In this document: positions 1 to 7,786 of the stretch, piece after piece
Layout: each line of letters begins with the position of its first letter
Numbering within the stretch: the first letter of the stretch is position 1
DNA from: CBDCVO01 sp965223085
Lineage (GTDB): Bacteria > Pseudomonadota > Gammaproteobacteria > Ga0077536
Assembly (NCBI GenBank): GCA_965223085.1
Contig: OZ244981.1
Span: 2,728,001-2,792,000, forward strand
Reading direction: 5' to 3'
DNA length: 64,000 bases
The notes under the pieces: generated by a model
Told to the model about the DNA's origin: nothing
Database searches by the model: none
The model's input: only the letters and a program-made list of their open reading frames with translations
Made by a program: the position numbers and the translations under genes

Positions 1-1566
1 CCGCGCGTGTTTAATAATATCGTCGTTATTGGCCACGGTGGCGCGGAGTATGGAACTCGCGGCTACGTCGATGCGTTCAACGCTGAGAACGGCGATCACC
101 TATGGCGTTTCTACGCGGTACCTGGCAATCCGGCCGACGGTTTTGAAAGCCCCGCGATGGCGATGGCCGCTAAAACTTGGGCAGGGGAATGGTGGAAATT
201 TGGCGGTGGCGGCACGATTTGGAACGCCATGACTTATGACGAGGAATTGGATCTGCTTTATATCGGTACGGGCAACGGTGGGCCGTGGGATTACGAGGAA
301 CGTAGTAAGAGTACCGGGGACAATCTGTTTCTCGCCTCGATCGTCGCGCTTAAACCGGACACTGGCGAGTATGTCTGGCATTACCAAGTCAATCCACAAG
401 AACGTTGGGACTATAAAGCAACGATGGATATGGTTTTGGCCGATCTCGTCATCGATGGAAAACCTAGAAAAGTATTGATGCAAGCGCCGACAAATGGATT
501 TTTTTATGTAATCGATCGCCTAACGGGTAGACCCATCAGCGCGGAAAAATATACGAAAGTAACGTGGGCCGAGCGCATTGACTTGGAAACCGGACGCCCG
601 GTAATGACGGCAAACGCCGATTATTCTGAGGAACCAAAAATAATCTACCCGGGTACTTTTGGCGGCCACAATTGGCAGCCGATGTCTTATAACCCAGATA
701 CGGGCTTAGTTTATGTTCCGACGATCAATATGCCAGCCCGCTATCAGCTCGGCGTGAAGCCGACATTGCGCAAGGATTTTTTTAATTTCGGCGTTGCCAA
801 TGAGTATTTTCCGCCAGATTCGCACAGCGGTTACGGGTCCTTATTGGCTTGGGATCCTGTGGCGCAGCAAGCGCGTTGGGAAATCAGGCAGCACGGCGCG
901 TGGCACGGCGGTACGATGACGACTGCCGGAAACTTGGTTTTTCAAGGCAATGCCGAGGGTGAATTTGTCGCGTTCGACGCCCGTAACGGTGCTGAACTAT
1001 GGTCCATGAATGCGCAACGGGGTATTAGCGCGCCACCGATCACCTATACCGTCGATGGCAAACAACACGTCGCGGTATTGGTCGGGTGGGGTGGCTTAGC
1101 ATCATTCAGCGTGCCCGTGCATCGCCTCCATGGTTGGAAGTATAAAGACCTTGGGATCAGATTACTGAGCTTTAGCTTGCACGGAACCGCAAGCTTGCCG
1201 GATATAAAGTCACGCCGTCATACGCTCAATCCCGTCGTGCCCCGGGGCGATGCGATCGATGACGCGTTGGCGTCAGCCGGCATAAGCACCTATCACTATT
1301 CCAGTTGCGCTGTTTGCCATGGCCAGCAGGCGATTTCGACGGGCGGGATCGCACCCGATTTACGCGAATCCGATGCGATCAACGACGATGAGATGTTCAA
1401 GCAAATCGTTGTAGGCGGGGCCTTGCTCGCTAACGGCATGCCGCAGTTCACAGATCTAAGCGATGCGGAGCTGCTTGCGGTGCAAATGTATCTGCGCCAA
1501 CAAGCAAAAATAGCCTATGACGCTCGGCAAAAACGGCGCAAGCCGCAACAGGACGATGACAATTGA
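1..1566 (+). CDS. PQQ-dependent quinohemoprotein alcohol dehydrogenase, C-terminal part (5' truncated)
   Basis: Oxidises primary alcohols in the periplasm and passes electrons from PQQ to a fused c-type haem. The frame is open from base 1, so the N-terminus (signal peptide and first propeller blades) lies outside the window; the GTG at 7 is internal. Visible are beta-propeller blades typical of the family: GNGGPWDYEERSKSTGDN near the active site, then WDYKATMD and LMQAPTNGFFYVIDR. A cytochrome c domain follows, with CAVCH at 1306-1320 and a likely axial Met in NGMPQF. This order (propeller then haem c) is that of type II quinohemoprotein dehydrogenases. A cytochrome b561 lies 130 bases downstream and is a plausible membrane electron acceptor. 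Substrate not predictable. Confidence 0.9.
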   Translation, partial: PRVFNNIVVIGHGGAEYGTRGYVDAFNAENGDHLWRFYAVPGNPADGFESPAMAMAAKTWAGEWWKFGGGGTIWNAMTYDEELDLLYIGTGNGGPWDYEERSKSTGDNLFLASIVALKPDTGEYVWHYQVNPQERWDYKATMDMVLADLVIDGKPRKVLMQAPTNGFFYVIDRLTGRPISAEKYTKVTWAERIDLETGRPVMTANADYSEEPKIIYPGTFGGHNWQPMSYNPDTGLVYVPTINMPARYQLGVKPTLRKDFFNFGVANEYFPPDSHSGYGSLLAWDPVAQQARWEIRQHGAWHGGTMTTAGNLVFQGNAEGEFVAFDARNGAELWSMNAQRGISAPPITYTVDGKQHVAVLVGWGGLASFSVPVHRLHGWKYKDLGIRLLSFSLHGTASLPDIKSRRHTLNPVVPRGDAIDDALASAGISTYHYSSCAVCHGQQAISTGGIAPDLRESDAINDDEMFKQIVVGGALLANGMPQFTDLSDAELLAVQMYLRQQAKIAYDARQKRRKPQQDDDN

Positions 1567-1695
1567 TGTACGCTTTATCGACGTCGTGAATACTCATATT
1601 AACCCTATTTTTTGCCCGGTATTTTATTCTCGTAAGTTATCACAACGTCGGTGACACGTTGACTGGGATGTCGGGGCGGGGCATGGTGCGGGCCA

Positions 1696-2355
1696 ATGAT
1701 TGGGGAAACCGAGCAACGGGAGATAGTAGTGTGGGATCCAGTGTTGCGCTTGCTGCACTGGTGGAACGCATGCATGTTGATAGTTCAGTTTGCTACGGGA
1801 ATACTTTTCATGTTTACGGAGCGGGATCTAGACCACGGGTACGGCAATCTAGAGATCGTGCACGCCTTTGGCGGTTACGCTTTTGCTGCTGGTTTGATGA
1901 CCCGTATCCTGTGGCTGCTAGTAGGCCCGGAGACTGCGAGTTGGCGCGAGCTAGTGCCGCTCACACAACGCCAACGGCAGCTGCTGGCCGCGACCTTAAG
2001 CTCATACCTCCGTGGCCGACACCCCACGCCGGTGTGGTTCGGACATAATCCGCTGGCGGCACTTGCCTACCTGGCTTTTTTTTTCGTCGCCGCGGTGCAA
2101 GTGGTGTTGGGTGTCACCTTGCTTAATACCTCTGCGGCCGAGCGTGAGACCCTGGCCGCTTTGGAGTTGCACGAAATCGGGTTCTTTTTGTTAATTGCCT
2201 ACGTCGTCGCGCATTTGAGCGCCGTCGCCGTGCATCAACTCATTGAACGACGTGCGCTCGTGCAAGCGATGTTGACGGGGCGCAAGCGTTTTAGTCCGGC
2301 AGACCTCCAGTCCCTGGAGGGGCTACCGGGATTCGACCGAGAAGCCAACCAGTAA
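1696..2355 (+). CDS. cytochrome b561-family di-haem membrane protein
   Basis: Predicted inner-membrane b-type cytochrome of the cytochrome b561 / hydrogenase cytochrome b family, 219 residues. Four hydrophobic helices are visible, with the expected helix histidines in LLHWWNA, VHAFGGY, ELHEIGFF and AVHQL, which would bind two haems b. It starts at ATG 1696. Its place directly after a PQQ/haem c dehydrogenase suggests that it moves electrons between the periplasmic enzyme and the quinone pool; this is inferred from position. It could also serve another c-type partner. Confidence 0.85.
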   Translation: MIGETEQREIVVWDPVLRLLHWWNACMLIVQFATGILFMFTERDLDHGYGNLEIVHAFGGYAFAAGLMTRILWLLVGPETASWRELVPLTQRQRQLLAATLSSYLRGRHPTPVWFGHNPLAALAYLAFFFVAAVQVVLGVTLLNTSAAERETLAALELHEIGFFLLIAYVVAHLSAVAVHQLIERRALVQAMLTGRKRFSPADLQSLEGLPGFDREANQ

Positions 2356-2369
2356 AAAGGGAGATCGTC

Positions 2370-2885
2370 GTGAACGGCAAAATAAATATCATTTTCGGTT
2401 TTATCTATTTCTTCTGCTCGGCCCTGCTCGGGCCCACGGTTATGGTGCCGGCCTACTATGAGAGTTATGGTGCCAACGCTGAGGCGTCAAAAGCAATTGA
2501 TAGCGTTCGCGACGGCGCCGCAGACAGCGCCGCTGTCGCTGGGGCTTTGGGTAGCACTTTCGACGCTATGCAAGCGCGCGGCAAAGTCGACTCCATGGCG
2601 GGTGGGCCTCACTCGCACGGTAATCTAGAGGGCATGTTGAATATTGTGGCGGGCTTAGTATTGCTGACTTTTGCTATTGCACCCGCGTTCAAAAAGCTCT
2701 TGAGTTTATTGTTTATCGTCGGTGCGCTACTTCATTCTGGCATGCTTTATCTGGCGGTCGTATTTGGTCAAGCGTGGGCTTTGAATTTCACGCTAATCGG
2801 TGCAATCGGCTTGTTGGCGGCGTTGTTGTTGACGGGTATTGCGGTCGCGATGAGTCAATTCCGAGGTATCGACGAGCGGATATAA
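2370..2885 (+). CDS. small multi-pass membrane protein, function unknown
   Basis: A 171-residue protein starting at GTG 2370 behind AAAAGGGAG, 14 bases after the cytochrome b561 gene, so probably cotranscribed. It has an N-terminal hydrophobic helix, a polar Ala-rich segment (about residues 35-85, ending in GGPHSHGN) and three more hydrophobic helices (about 88-165). I do not recognise the family. Position suggests a role beside the alcohol dehydrogenase/cytochrome pair, but nothing in the sequence proves it. Confidence 0.7.
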   Translation: MNGKINIIFGFIYFFCSALLGPTVMVPAYYESYGANAEASKAIDSVRDGAADSAAVAGALGSTFDAMQARGKVDSMAGGPHSHGNLEGMLNIVAGLVLLTFAIAPAFKKLLSLLFIVGALLHSGMLYLAVVFGQAWALNFTLIGAIGLLAALLLTGIAVAMSQFRGIDERI

Positions 2886-2902
2886 TTCGCCCCGCCAGAG
2901 CC

Positions 2903-2924
2903 GGGCAGGACGTTGTGCCTGCTC
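2903..2924. terminator. hairpin between convergent genes
   Basis: A 7-bp stem (GGGCAGG / CCTGCTC, one G-T pair) with an 8-base loop lies between the convergent ends at 2885 and 2965. There is no T-run, so an intrinsic terminator is only possible, not shown. Confidence 0.3.
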
Positions 2925-2964
2925 GCGGGCCTGATGCAATAACCGGGTTAGTCTCGGGAGCTGG

Positions 2965-4140
2965 TTACGACAACAAAACGCGCGTCCTAGTCAATGCTGC
3001 CGCGATGTTTTCGCGTGTGTTGGCGTAAGAAAAACGGAGATAACCTTCGCCATGGGTACCGAAGCTCGTACCGGCGAGGGCCGCAACGCCCGCTTCTTCG
3101 AGCAAGCGGTGTTGCACCGTATTAGCGTCCATACCGGTCCCGGTGATATTAGGAAAAGCGTAGAACGCACCCCCCGGTGTAGTGCACGAAACACCGGGTA
3201 TCTGCTTAAGGCCATCGACGATGATGCGTCGCCGGGCGTTGAATTCACGCATCATTTCATCCACGCCACCTTGCGGTCCGGTTAAAGCGGCGATGCCGGC
3301 GTACTGCGCGGCGGTATTAACACATGAATGGCAGTTAATTGTGAGCCGCGTGGCGCCGTCGACGAGCGTCGCCGGCCATACGCCGTAACCTAGACGCCAG
3401 CCTGTCATGGCGTAGGTTTTGCTCCACCCATCGAGCAGGATAGTCCGATCTGCGAGTTCGGGATAACTGAGCAGGCTAACGTGCTCATGGTCATCGTAAG
3501 TCATGCGCGAATAAATCTCATCGCTCAAGATGGCGACATGTGGATGTCGTTCTAGGCCAGCGACAAGCGCGTCGAGTTCGGATTTACTCACGTTCCCACC
3601 GGTAGGATTCGCTGGTGAGTTGATGATAATGAGACGTGTCTTGGGCGTGATTAAACTCAACAAATGATCGGCGTCGAATGAAAATCCTTGCGCTTCTAGC
3701 AAGGGGATCGGCACCGCCGTAGCACCCGAAAAATTGATCGCCGACTCATAAATCGGAAACCCAGGATTGGGATAGAGGATCTCCGCGCCCGCTTCGCCAA
3801 ACATCATGATCGCGAAAAACATCGTCACTTTGCCACCCGGGACGACGATAATATTGCTCGGGTTTACCTCGACACCGCGGTGTCGCGCGATGTCCGCAGC
3901 AACCGCTTCTCGCAACGACAGAATGCCGGGGGACGGGGTATAGCCGTGGTGCCCATCGCGCAACGCTTTGACCGCCGCATCGACGACATGCGGCGGCGAT
4001 TTGAAATCGGGCTGACCGATGCCGAGATTGATGATGTCTTTCCCTTGATGTGCTAAGGCCTCGGCCCGCGCCAAAACTTCGAACGCGGTTTCCGTGCCCA
4101 GGCTCGACATCTTGGTCGCAAGCCGCAGCATCGTCGTCAC
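2965..4140 (-). CDS. PLP-dependent aminotransferase, class I/II
   Basis: Fold-type I aminotransferase (aspartate aminotransferase-like), 391 residues, transferring an amino group between an amino acid and a 2-oxo acid in the cytoplasm. Family marks: NLGIGQPDF (39-46), NSPANPTGG (174-182), Asp207 and Tyr210 in SDEIYSRM, and the PLP lysine Lys241 in SKTYAMTGWRLGY. It starts at GTG 4140, overlapping the stop of the upstream MBL-fold gene in a GTGA; an ATG three codons later is an alternative. The tight overlap implies translational coupling. Substrate is unknown. Confidence 0.88.
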   Translation of the reverse strand: MTTMLRLATKMSSLGTETAFEVLARAEALAHQGKDIINLGIGQPDFKSPPHVVDAAVKALRDGHHGYTPSPGILSLREAVAADIARHRGVEVNPSNIIVVPGGKVTMFFAIMMFGEAGAEILYPNPGFPIYESAINFSGATAVPIPLLEAQGFSFDADHLLSLITPKTRLIIINSPANPTGGNVSKSELDALVAGLERHPHVAILSDEIYSRMTYDDHEHVSLLSYPELADRTILLDGWSKTYAMTGWRLGYGVWPATLVDGATRLTINCHSCVNTAAQYAGIAALTGPQGGVDEMMREFNARRRIIVDGLKQIPGVSCTTPGGAFYAFPNITGTGMDANTVQHRLLEEAGVAALAGTSFGTHGEGYLRFSYANTRENIAAALTRTRVLLS

Positions 4141-5003
4141 ACGTCTAAGCGATAAGTATCTCCATCTCGAACTAATTTGCCCGCGGTCGGAGCCACGAAG
4201 TGCGTACCGATAATCAAGGTTGGTGAATCCGCATATTCGGCGAACATCCGCCGGCGCGTGGCAACGGCAGTGTCGTTATCAACATCAAAAGGGCTTATCA
4301 AACTGGGATCGTCGAATTGAATCGGGTGATGAATGAAGTCGCCCGTGATCATCGCGCTTTCACCCGCCGATTCGACGATCACAGAACAATGCCCCGGCGT
4401 GTGACCCGGTGTTGGAATGAGTCGCACACCGTCGCAAACTTCAGCCGGCCCTTCGATGGGTTTGGCCAGTCCGGCGTCGAGCACAGGTTGCAGCGAGTCA
4501 TCGAACACGCGCCTTTGCAGTTGCATGAACTCATCTTCGGCTTCGGCATCGATCGAACCCCAAAATTCTAAGTCCTGTTTTCCCATCAGATAAGACGCGT
4601 TGGGAAACGTCGGCACCCATTTACCGTTGATGTTCTGGGTGTTCCAACCCACGTGATCTAAGTGCAGGTGGGTGCACAACACGTAGTCAATGCCGTCGGG
4701 GTGGTAGCCGGCGGCGATAAGATCTTGCATGTAAGAGGTCGACAACATATGCATAACTTCAAATGGATTGCGATCGCGCTGATTGCCGATACAAGTGTCG
4801 ACGATTAGGGTTGCACCAGGGGTGTCAACGACTAGTGAGTGAATACTGAGGCTGAGAATGCCCTCGGGCGTGACGAAATGCGGAAACAACCACTTAACTT
4901 TTTTTACAACATCGGGCGTCGCGGCGGGTATGACATCAGCAAATTCTGGGTAAACAATTTCTTGGATTTTTGTGATCGTAGTGTCACCTATTGTCCATTT
5001 CAT
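4137..5003 (-). CDS. MBL-fold metallo-hydrolase (lactonase-like)
   Basis: Metallo-beta-lactamase-fold hydrolase of 288 residues. The metal motif THLHLDH (His112, His114, Asp116, His117) is intact; His201 or His205 in PGHTPGH, Asp222 in TGDF and a C-terminal GTHF supply the remaining ligands. The layout resembles quorum-quenching lactonases and related organic hydrolases, but sequence alone does not fix the substrate. A strong ribosome site (GGAGGT) sits 8 bases before ATG 5003. First gene of a two-gene minus-strand unit with the aminotransferase. Confidence 0.85.
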   Translation of the reverse strand: MKWTIGDTTITKIQEIVYPEFADVIPAATPDVVKKVKWLFPHFVTPEGILSLSIHSLVVDTPGATLIVDTCIGNQRDRNPFEVMHMLSTSYMQDLIAAGYHPDGIDYVLCTHLHLDHVGWNTQNINGKWVPTFPNASYLMGKQDLEFWGSIDAEAEDEFMQLQRRVFDDSLQPVLDAGLAKPIEGPAEVCDGVRLIPTPGHTPGHCSVIVESAGESAMITGDFIHHPIQFDDPSLISPFDVDNDTAVATRRRMFAEYADSPTLIIGTHFVAPTAGKLVRDGDTYRLDV

Positions 5004-5144
5004 GGGGGTTGACCTCCGTCGGGTTTAGTGCGTTCTCGACACCGTCCCATGCTAGCAATGGGCGTCCATTTTCACTAGCGCAGGGTGCGTCGTGTAGGCG
5101 CCGAGACGCCACGCCAACACACTCGATAGCGTGTTTGATCTAAA

Positions 5145-5166
5145 TATGTATGTAATTGCATATATA
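5145..5166. promoter_or_regulatory. imperfect inverted repeat upstream of tup operon (possible oxyanion-regulator operator)
   Basis: TATGTATG-TAATTG-CATATATA: two 8-base arms with one mismatch around a 6-base spacer, in an AT-rich island about 60 bases before the likely tupB start. The TATA-rich arms with a 6-7 base spacer are reminiscent of ModE-type molybdate/tungstate operators. The regulator assignment is inference; the symmetry is seen directly. Confidence 0.4.
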
Positions 5167-5229
5167 GTGATTTCAGAACTGAAACGGTTGTTAATCAGAA
5201 TACCTGTAATTATGTGTATGATTGCACAA

Positions 5230-5928
5230 ATGGGAGAAATATCTGCTGCATTCGGCGCCGCGATTAATCTTGTTCTCAGCGCTGACGAGACCTTAGTCGG
5301 GATCATCTTGCTGTCGCTGCAGGTCAGCCTCTGCGCGGTCGCCATTGCAGCGGTGCTAGCGATCCCGATCGGCAGTTTGCTCGCCATCTATCGTTTCCCG
5401 GGATCGCGTCTCATCGTCACTCTTCTAAACAGTATGATGGGTCTGCCGCCGGTGGTGCTCGGTTTGTTCGTGTATTTAATGCTGTCCCGCGCCGGTCCCC
5501 TCGGCGAGCTGGGGATTTTGTTTACTCCCACCGCCATGATCGTCGCGCAAATCTTCTTGGTGTTGCCGATAATTGCCGCGCTCACGCGACAGACATTAAG
5601 CGATCTCTATCAACGCTATGACGATCAGTTTCGTTCGTTTCGGCTGCGCCCCGACCAAGCCATGCGTACGTTGATCTGGGAAGGGCGCTTCAGCTTGCTC
5701 ACGGCATTGCTCGCGGGTTTCGGCCGTGCTAGTGCTGAAGTAGGCGCGGTGATGATCGTCGGTGGAAATATCAATGGCGTCACGCGGGTAATGACGACAA
5801 CGATCGCGATGGAAACGAGTAAGGGGGATTTCAGTCTTGCGTTAGGCTTGGGGTTCGTTCTGCTTGCGCTGGTTATCTTCGTTAACTTGGCGGTGTCCGT
5901 CGGCCAACAATTGGAACGCCGATTGTGA
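5230..5928 (+). CDS. tupB: tungstate ABC transporter permease TupB
   Basis: Inner-membrane permease of a tungstate-type importer, about 232 residues, five to six hydrophobic helices. The conserved cytoplasmic loop that touches the ATPase reads RRDPGRR-like in the family; here the region is SFRLRPDQAMRTLIWEGR followed by GFGRASAEVGAVMIVGGNI, which is highly characteristic of TupB. The reading frame is open back to 5131, but a hydrophilic AT-rich extension and an inverted repeat lie there, and residue 34 (ATG 5230, MGEISAAFGAAINL) matches the usual N-terminus and length. No good ribosome site is seen. The stop overlaps tupC by 4 bases. Confidence 0.88.
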   Translation: MGEISAAFGAAINLVLSADETLVGIILLSLQVSLCAVAIAAVLAIPIGSLLAIYRFPGSRLIVTLLNSMMGLPPVVLGLFVYLMLSRAGPLGELGILFTPTAMIVAQIFLVLPIIAALTRQTLSDLYQRYDDQFRSFRLRPDQAMRTLIWEGRFSLLTALLAGFGRASAEVGAVMIVGGNINGVTRVMTTTIAMETSKGDFSLALGLGFVLLALVIFVNLAVSVGQQLERRL

Positions 5929-6701
5929 GCCAGCGTCCGGAACTTCAACTAGTCCGTCCGCAGGGCAGCCCTCCGGTTTTCGAGACCGGCAGCGCCTTGC
6001 CCTTGGTGCTATCCGGGGTCGGCTACGAAGTCGGCGGGCAGATCTTATTGCACGACATTAATTTCTCCATCGGTAGTGACCGGGTCACGGTAATACTCGG
6101 TCCCAACGGTGCGGGCAAAACCCTGCTGCTGCGCATCTGCCACGGCTTGATCAAGCCATCGTGCGGCTTGGTGAAATGGCAAAATCCTGTCGCCGCGCGC
6201 CATGCATCTGCCCAAACCATGATGTTTCAGCAACCGGTCCTGCTGCGGCGTAATGTACGCCGCAATATCGAGTACGCCATGAAAGTCTGCGATGTCGCTA
6301 AACCCTCGCGCGGCAAGCGTCTCGACGCGGCGCTCTCGATTTCTGGCCTTGCAGCGATCGCGGATCGACAGGCTTCGAAGTTATCTGGTGGTGAGAAGCA
6401 GCGTTTAGCGTTAGCGCGCTGTTGGGCAGTCAAGCCGCAGTTACTATTTCTCGACGAACCAACAGCCCATCTCGATCCGAGCGCAGCGCGCAAAATCGAA
6501 GCTATGGTGGTTGAAATTCAACGCGAGGATACCTGCGTGGTGATGGTGACGCACGATTTAGCGTTGGCACGGCGCTTGGCCGATCGCATTGTTTTTATGC
6601 ATCGTGGGTGCATTGTGGAGCACCGAGACGGTGCGGAATTTTTTGCGTCGCCCGCGAGCCCAGCTGCATCAGCGTATATCAATGGAGAGTTGTATTGGTA
6701 G
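5925..6701 (+). CDS. tupC: tungstate ABC transporter ATP-binding protein TupC
   Basis: ATPase subunit of the importer, 258 residues. Walker A GPNGAGKT (59-66), Q-loop FQQP (101-104), signature LSGGEKQR (153-160), Walker B LLFLDEP (173-179) and switch His210 in VTHD are all present. It starts at GTG 5925 inside a GTGA overlap with tupB, so translation is probably coupled. The first ~28 residues before the ABC core (start VLSGVGYEV) form a non-conserved extension, so an internal start is possible. With TupA and TupB it would import tungstate, perhaps molybdate. Confidence 0.88.
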   Translation: MSQRPELQLVRPQGSPPVFETGSALPLVLSGVGYEVGGQILLHDINFSIGSDRVTVILGPNGAGKTLLLRICHGLIKPSCGLVKWQNPVAARHASAQTMMFQQPVLLRRNVRRNIEYAMKVCDVAKPSRGKRLDAALSISGLAAIADRQASKLSGGEKQRLALARCWAVKPQLLFLDEPTAHLDPSAARKIEAMVVEIQREDTCVVMVTHDLALARRLADRIVFMHRGCIVEHRDGAEFFASPASPAASAYINGELYW

Positions 6702-6742
6702 GAATATTTGCACGGGTGTCAAAGTGCGGGGGAGATCGTTTG

Positions 6743-7561
6743 GTGGTGCTACGGCGTATGCTTGTGGTGATTGTTGTGGGTGTTGTTGCACCGTTAGTGT
6801 CTGCCGCCGAAGAATTCATCACTGTCGCATCGACGACGTCTACCGAGAATAGCGGGCTATTCGATGCCTTGCTGCCAGCTTTTACAGCGAGTTTGGGGAT
6901 CGATGTGCATGTCGTCGCGGTCGGTACCGGCAAAGCGATCAAGCTTGCAGAGCGCGGTGATGCCGATGTTTTGTTTGTGCATCATCGCGCGTCGGAGGAG
7001 CGTTTTGTTACCGAAGGTTTCGGGGTGGCACGCTACGATGTGATGTATAACGATTTCGTTTTGATCGGACCGCAAGCAGATCCTGCTCGCGTCAAGGGTC
7101 TCACCGACATCGCGGCGGCACTTCAAAAAGTACACGCAAGCGAAACACGATTTTTGTCGCGGGGAGACGATAGCGGTACGCACAAAAAGGAACTTGCTTT
7201 GTGGCACGTCGCCAATGTCGAACCCGCACGCCTGCCCAACGCTTGGTACCAAGAAACGGGTCAGGGCATGGGCGCCACGCTCAACATCGCCAGCCAGCTC
7301 GGCGGTTATTGCCTTAGCGATCGTGCAACATGGTTAAATTTTCGCAACAAGGGCACCCTGAAACTACTGGTTCAAGGTGATGCGCGTTTACATAACCAGT
7401 ACGGCGTCGTGTTGGTAAGTAGCGCAAAGCATCCGCATGTGAAACGCCCCTCCGGGCAGTCGTTTATCGATTGGTTGATCTCAGACGCGGGCCAGTCGGC
7501 GATCGATGCATATCGAATTAACGGGGAGCAAGCGTTTTTCGCCAACGCAAAAAAAAACTAA
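6743..7561 (+). CDS. tupA: tungstate-binding periplasmic protein TupA
   Basis: Substrate-binding protein with a signal peptide (LRRMLVVIVVGVVAPLVSAA, then EEF). The mature N-terminus carries ASTTSTENSGLF, the Thr/Ser oxyanion-binding signature of TupA. Further family marks are VAVGTGKAI, RGDADVLFVH, FLSRGDDSGTHKKE and WYQETGQGMGATL. The open frame extends back to 6608 inside tupC, but GGGGGAG at 6728-6734 favours a start at GTG 6743 (TTG 6740 and GTG 6746 are alternatives), giving 272 residues. The binding-protein gene comes last, whereas tupA usually comes first. High-affinity tungstate binding is family knowledge; metal selectivity is not readable here. Confidence 0.9.
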   Translation: MVLRRMLVVIVVGVVAPLVSAAEEFITVASTTSTENSGLFDALLPAFTASLGIDVHVVAVGTGKAIKLAERGDADVLFVHHRASEERFVTEGFGVARYDVMYNDFVLIGPQADPARVKGLTDIAAALQKVHASETRFLSRGDDSGTHKKELALWHVANVEPARLPNAWYQETGQGMGATLNIASQLGGYCLSDRATWLNFRNKGTLKLLVQGDARLHNQYGVVLVSSAKHPHVKRPSGQSFIDWLISDAGQSAIDAYRINGEQAFFANAKKN

Positions 7562-7737
7562 ACCAACCAGCGGTCCAGAACCCGCCACGAATCGCGTTTG
7601 CGCGGATGAGTCCGCATGTCGCGCCGTGTTCTATATAGAGGCTATTGCACTTCCCGTCGCGACATCCCAGTCGCGCTAGGACACGTCATTATTGCATCCG
7701 CACAAGAGATGACCTGCTCGAGGTAGTAGCATACACT

Positions 7738-7763
7738 TCAGTGCCAGACATAGTGGGCACTGA
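7738..7763. repeat. perfect 8-bp inverted repeat
   Basis: TCAGTGCC, a 10-base loop, then GGCACTGA. It lies 24 bases before the amidohydrolase start in the 225-base gap after tupA. It could be an operator or an RNA hairpin in the leader. There is no T-run, so a terminator is unlikely. The rest of the gap shows no gene. Confidence 0.4.
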
Positions 7764-7786
7764 CGCTACGAACGAGGTAGAGGGCA

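Noticed and set aside
5131..5229. N-terminal extension of the TupB frame
   Set aside because: It is AT-rich, contains the inverted repeat at 5145-5166, and makes the protein longer than family members; ATG 5230 gives the normal N-terminus.
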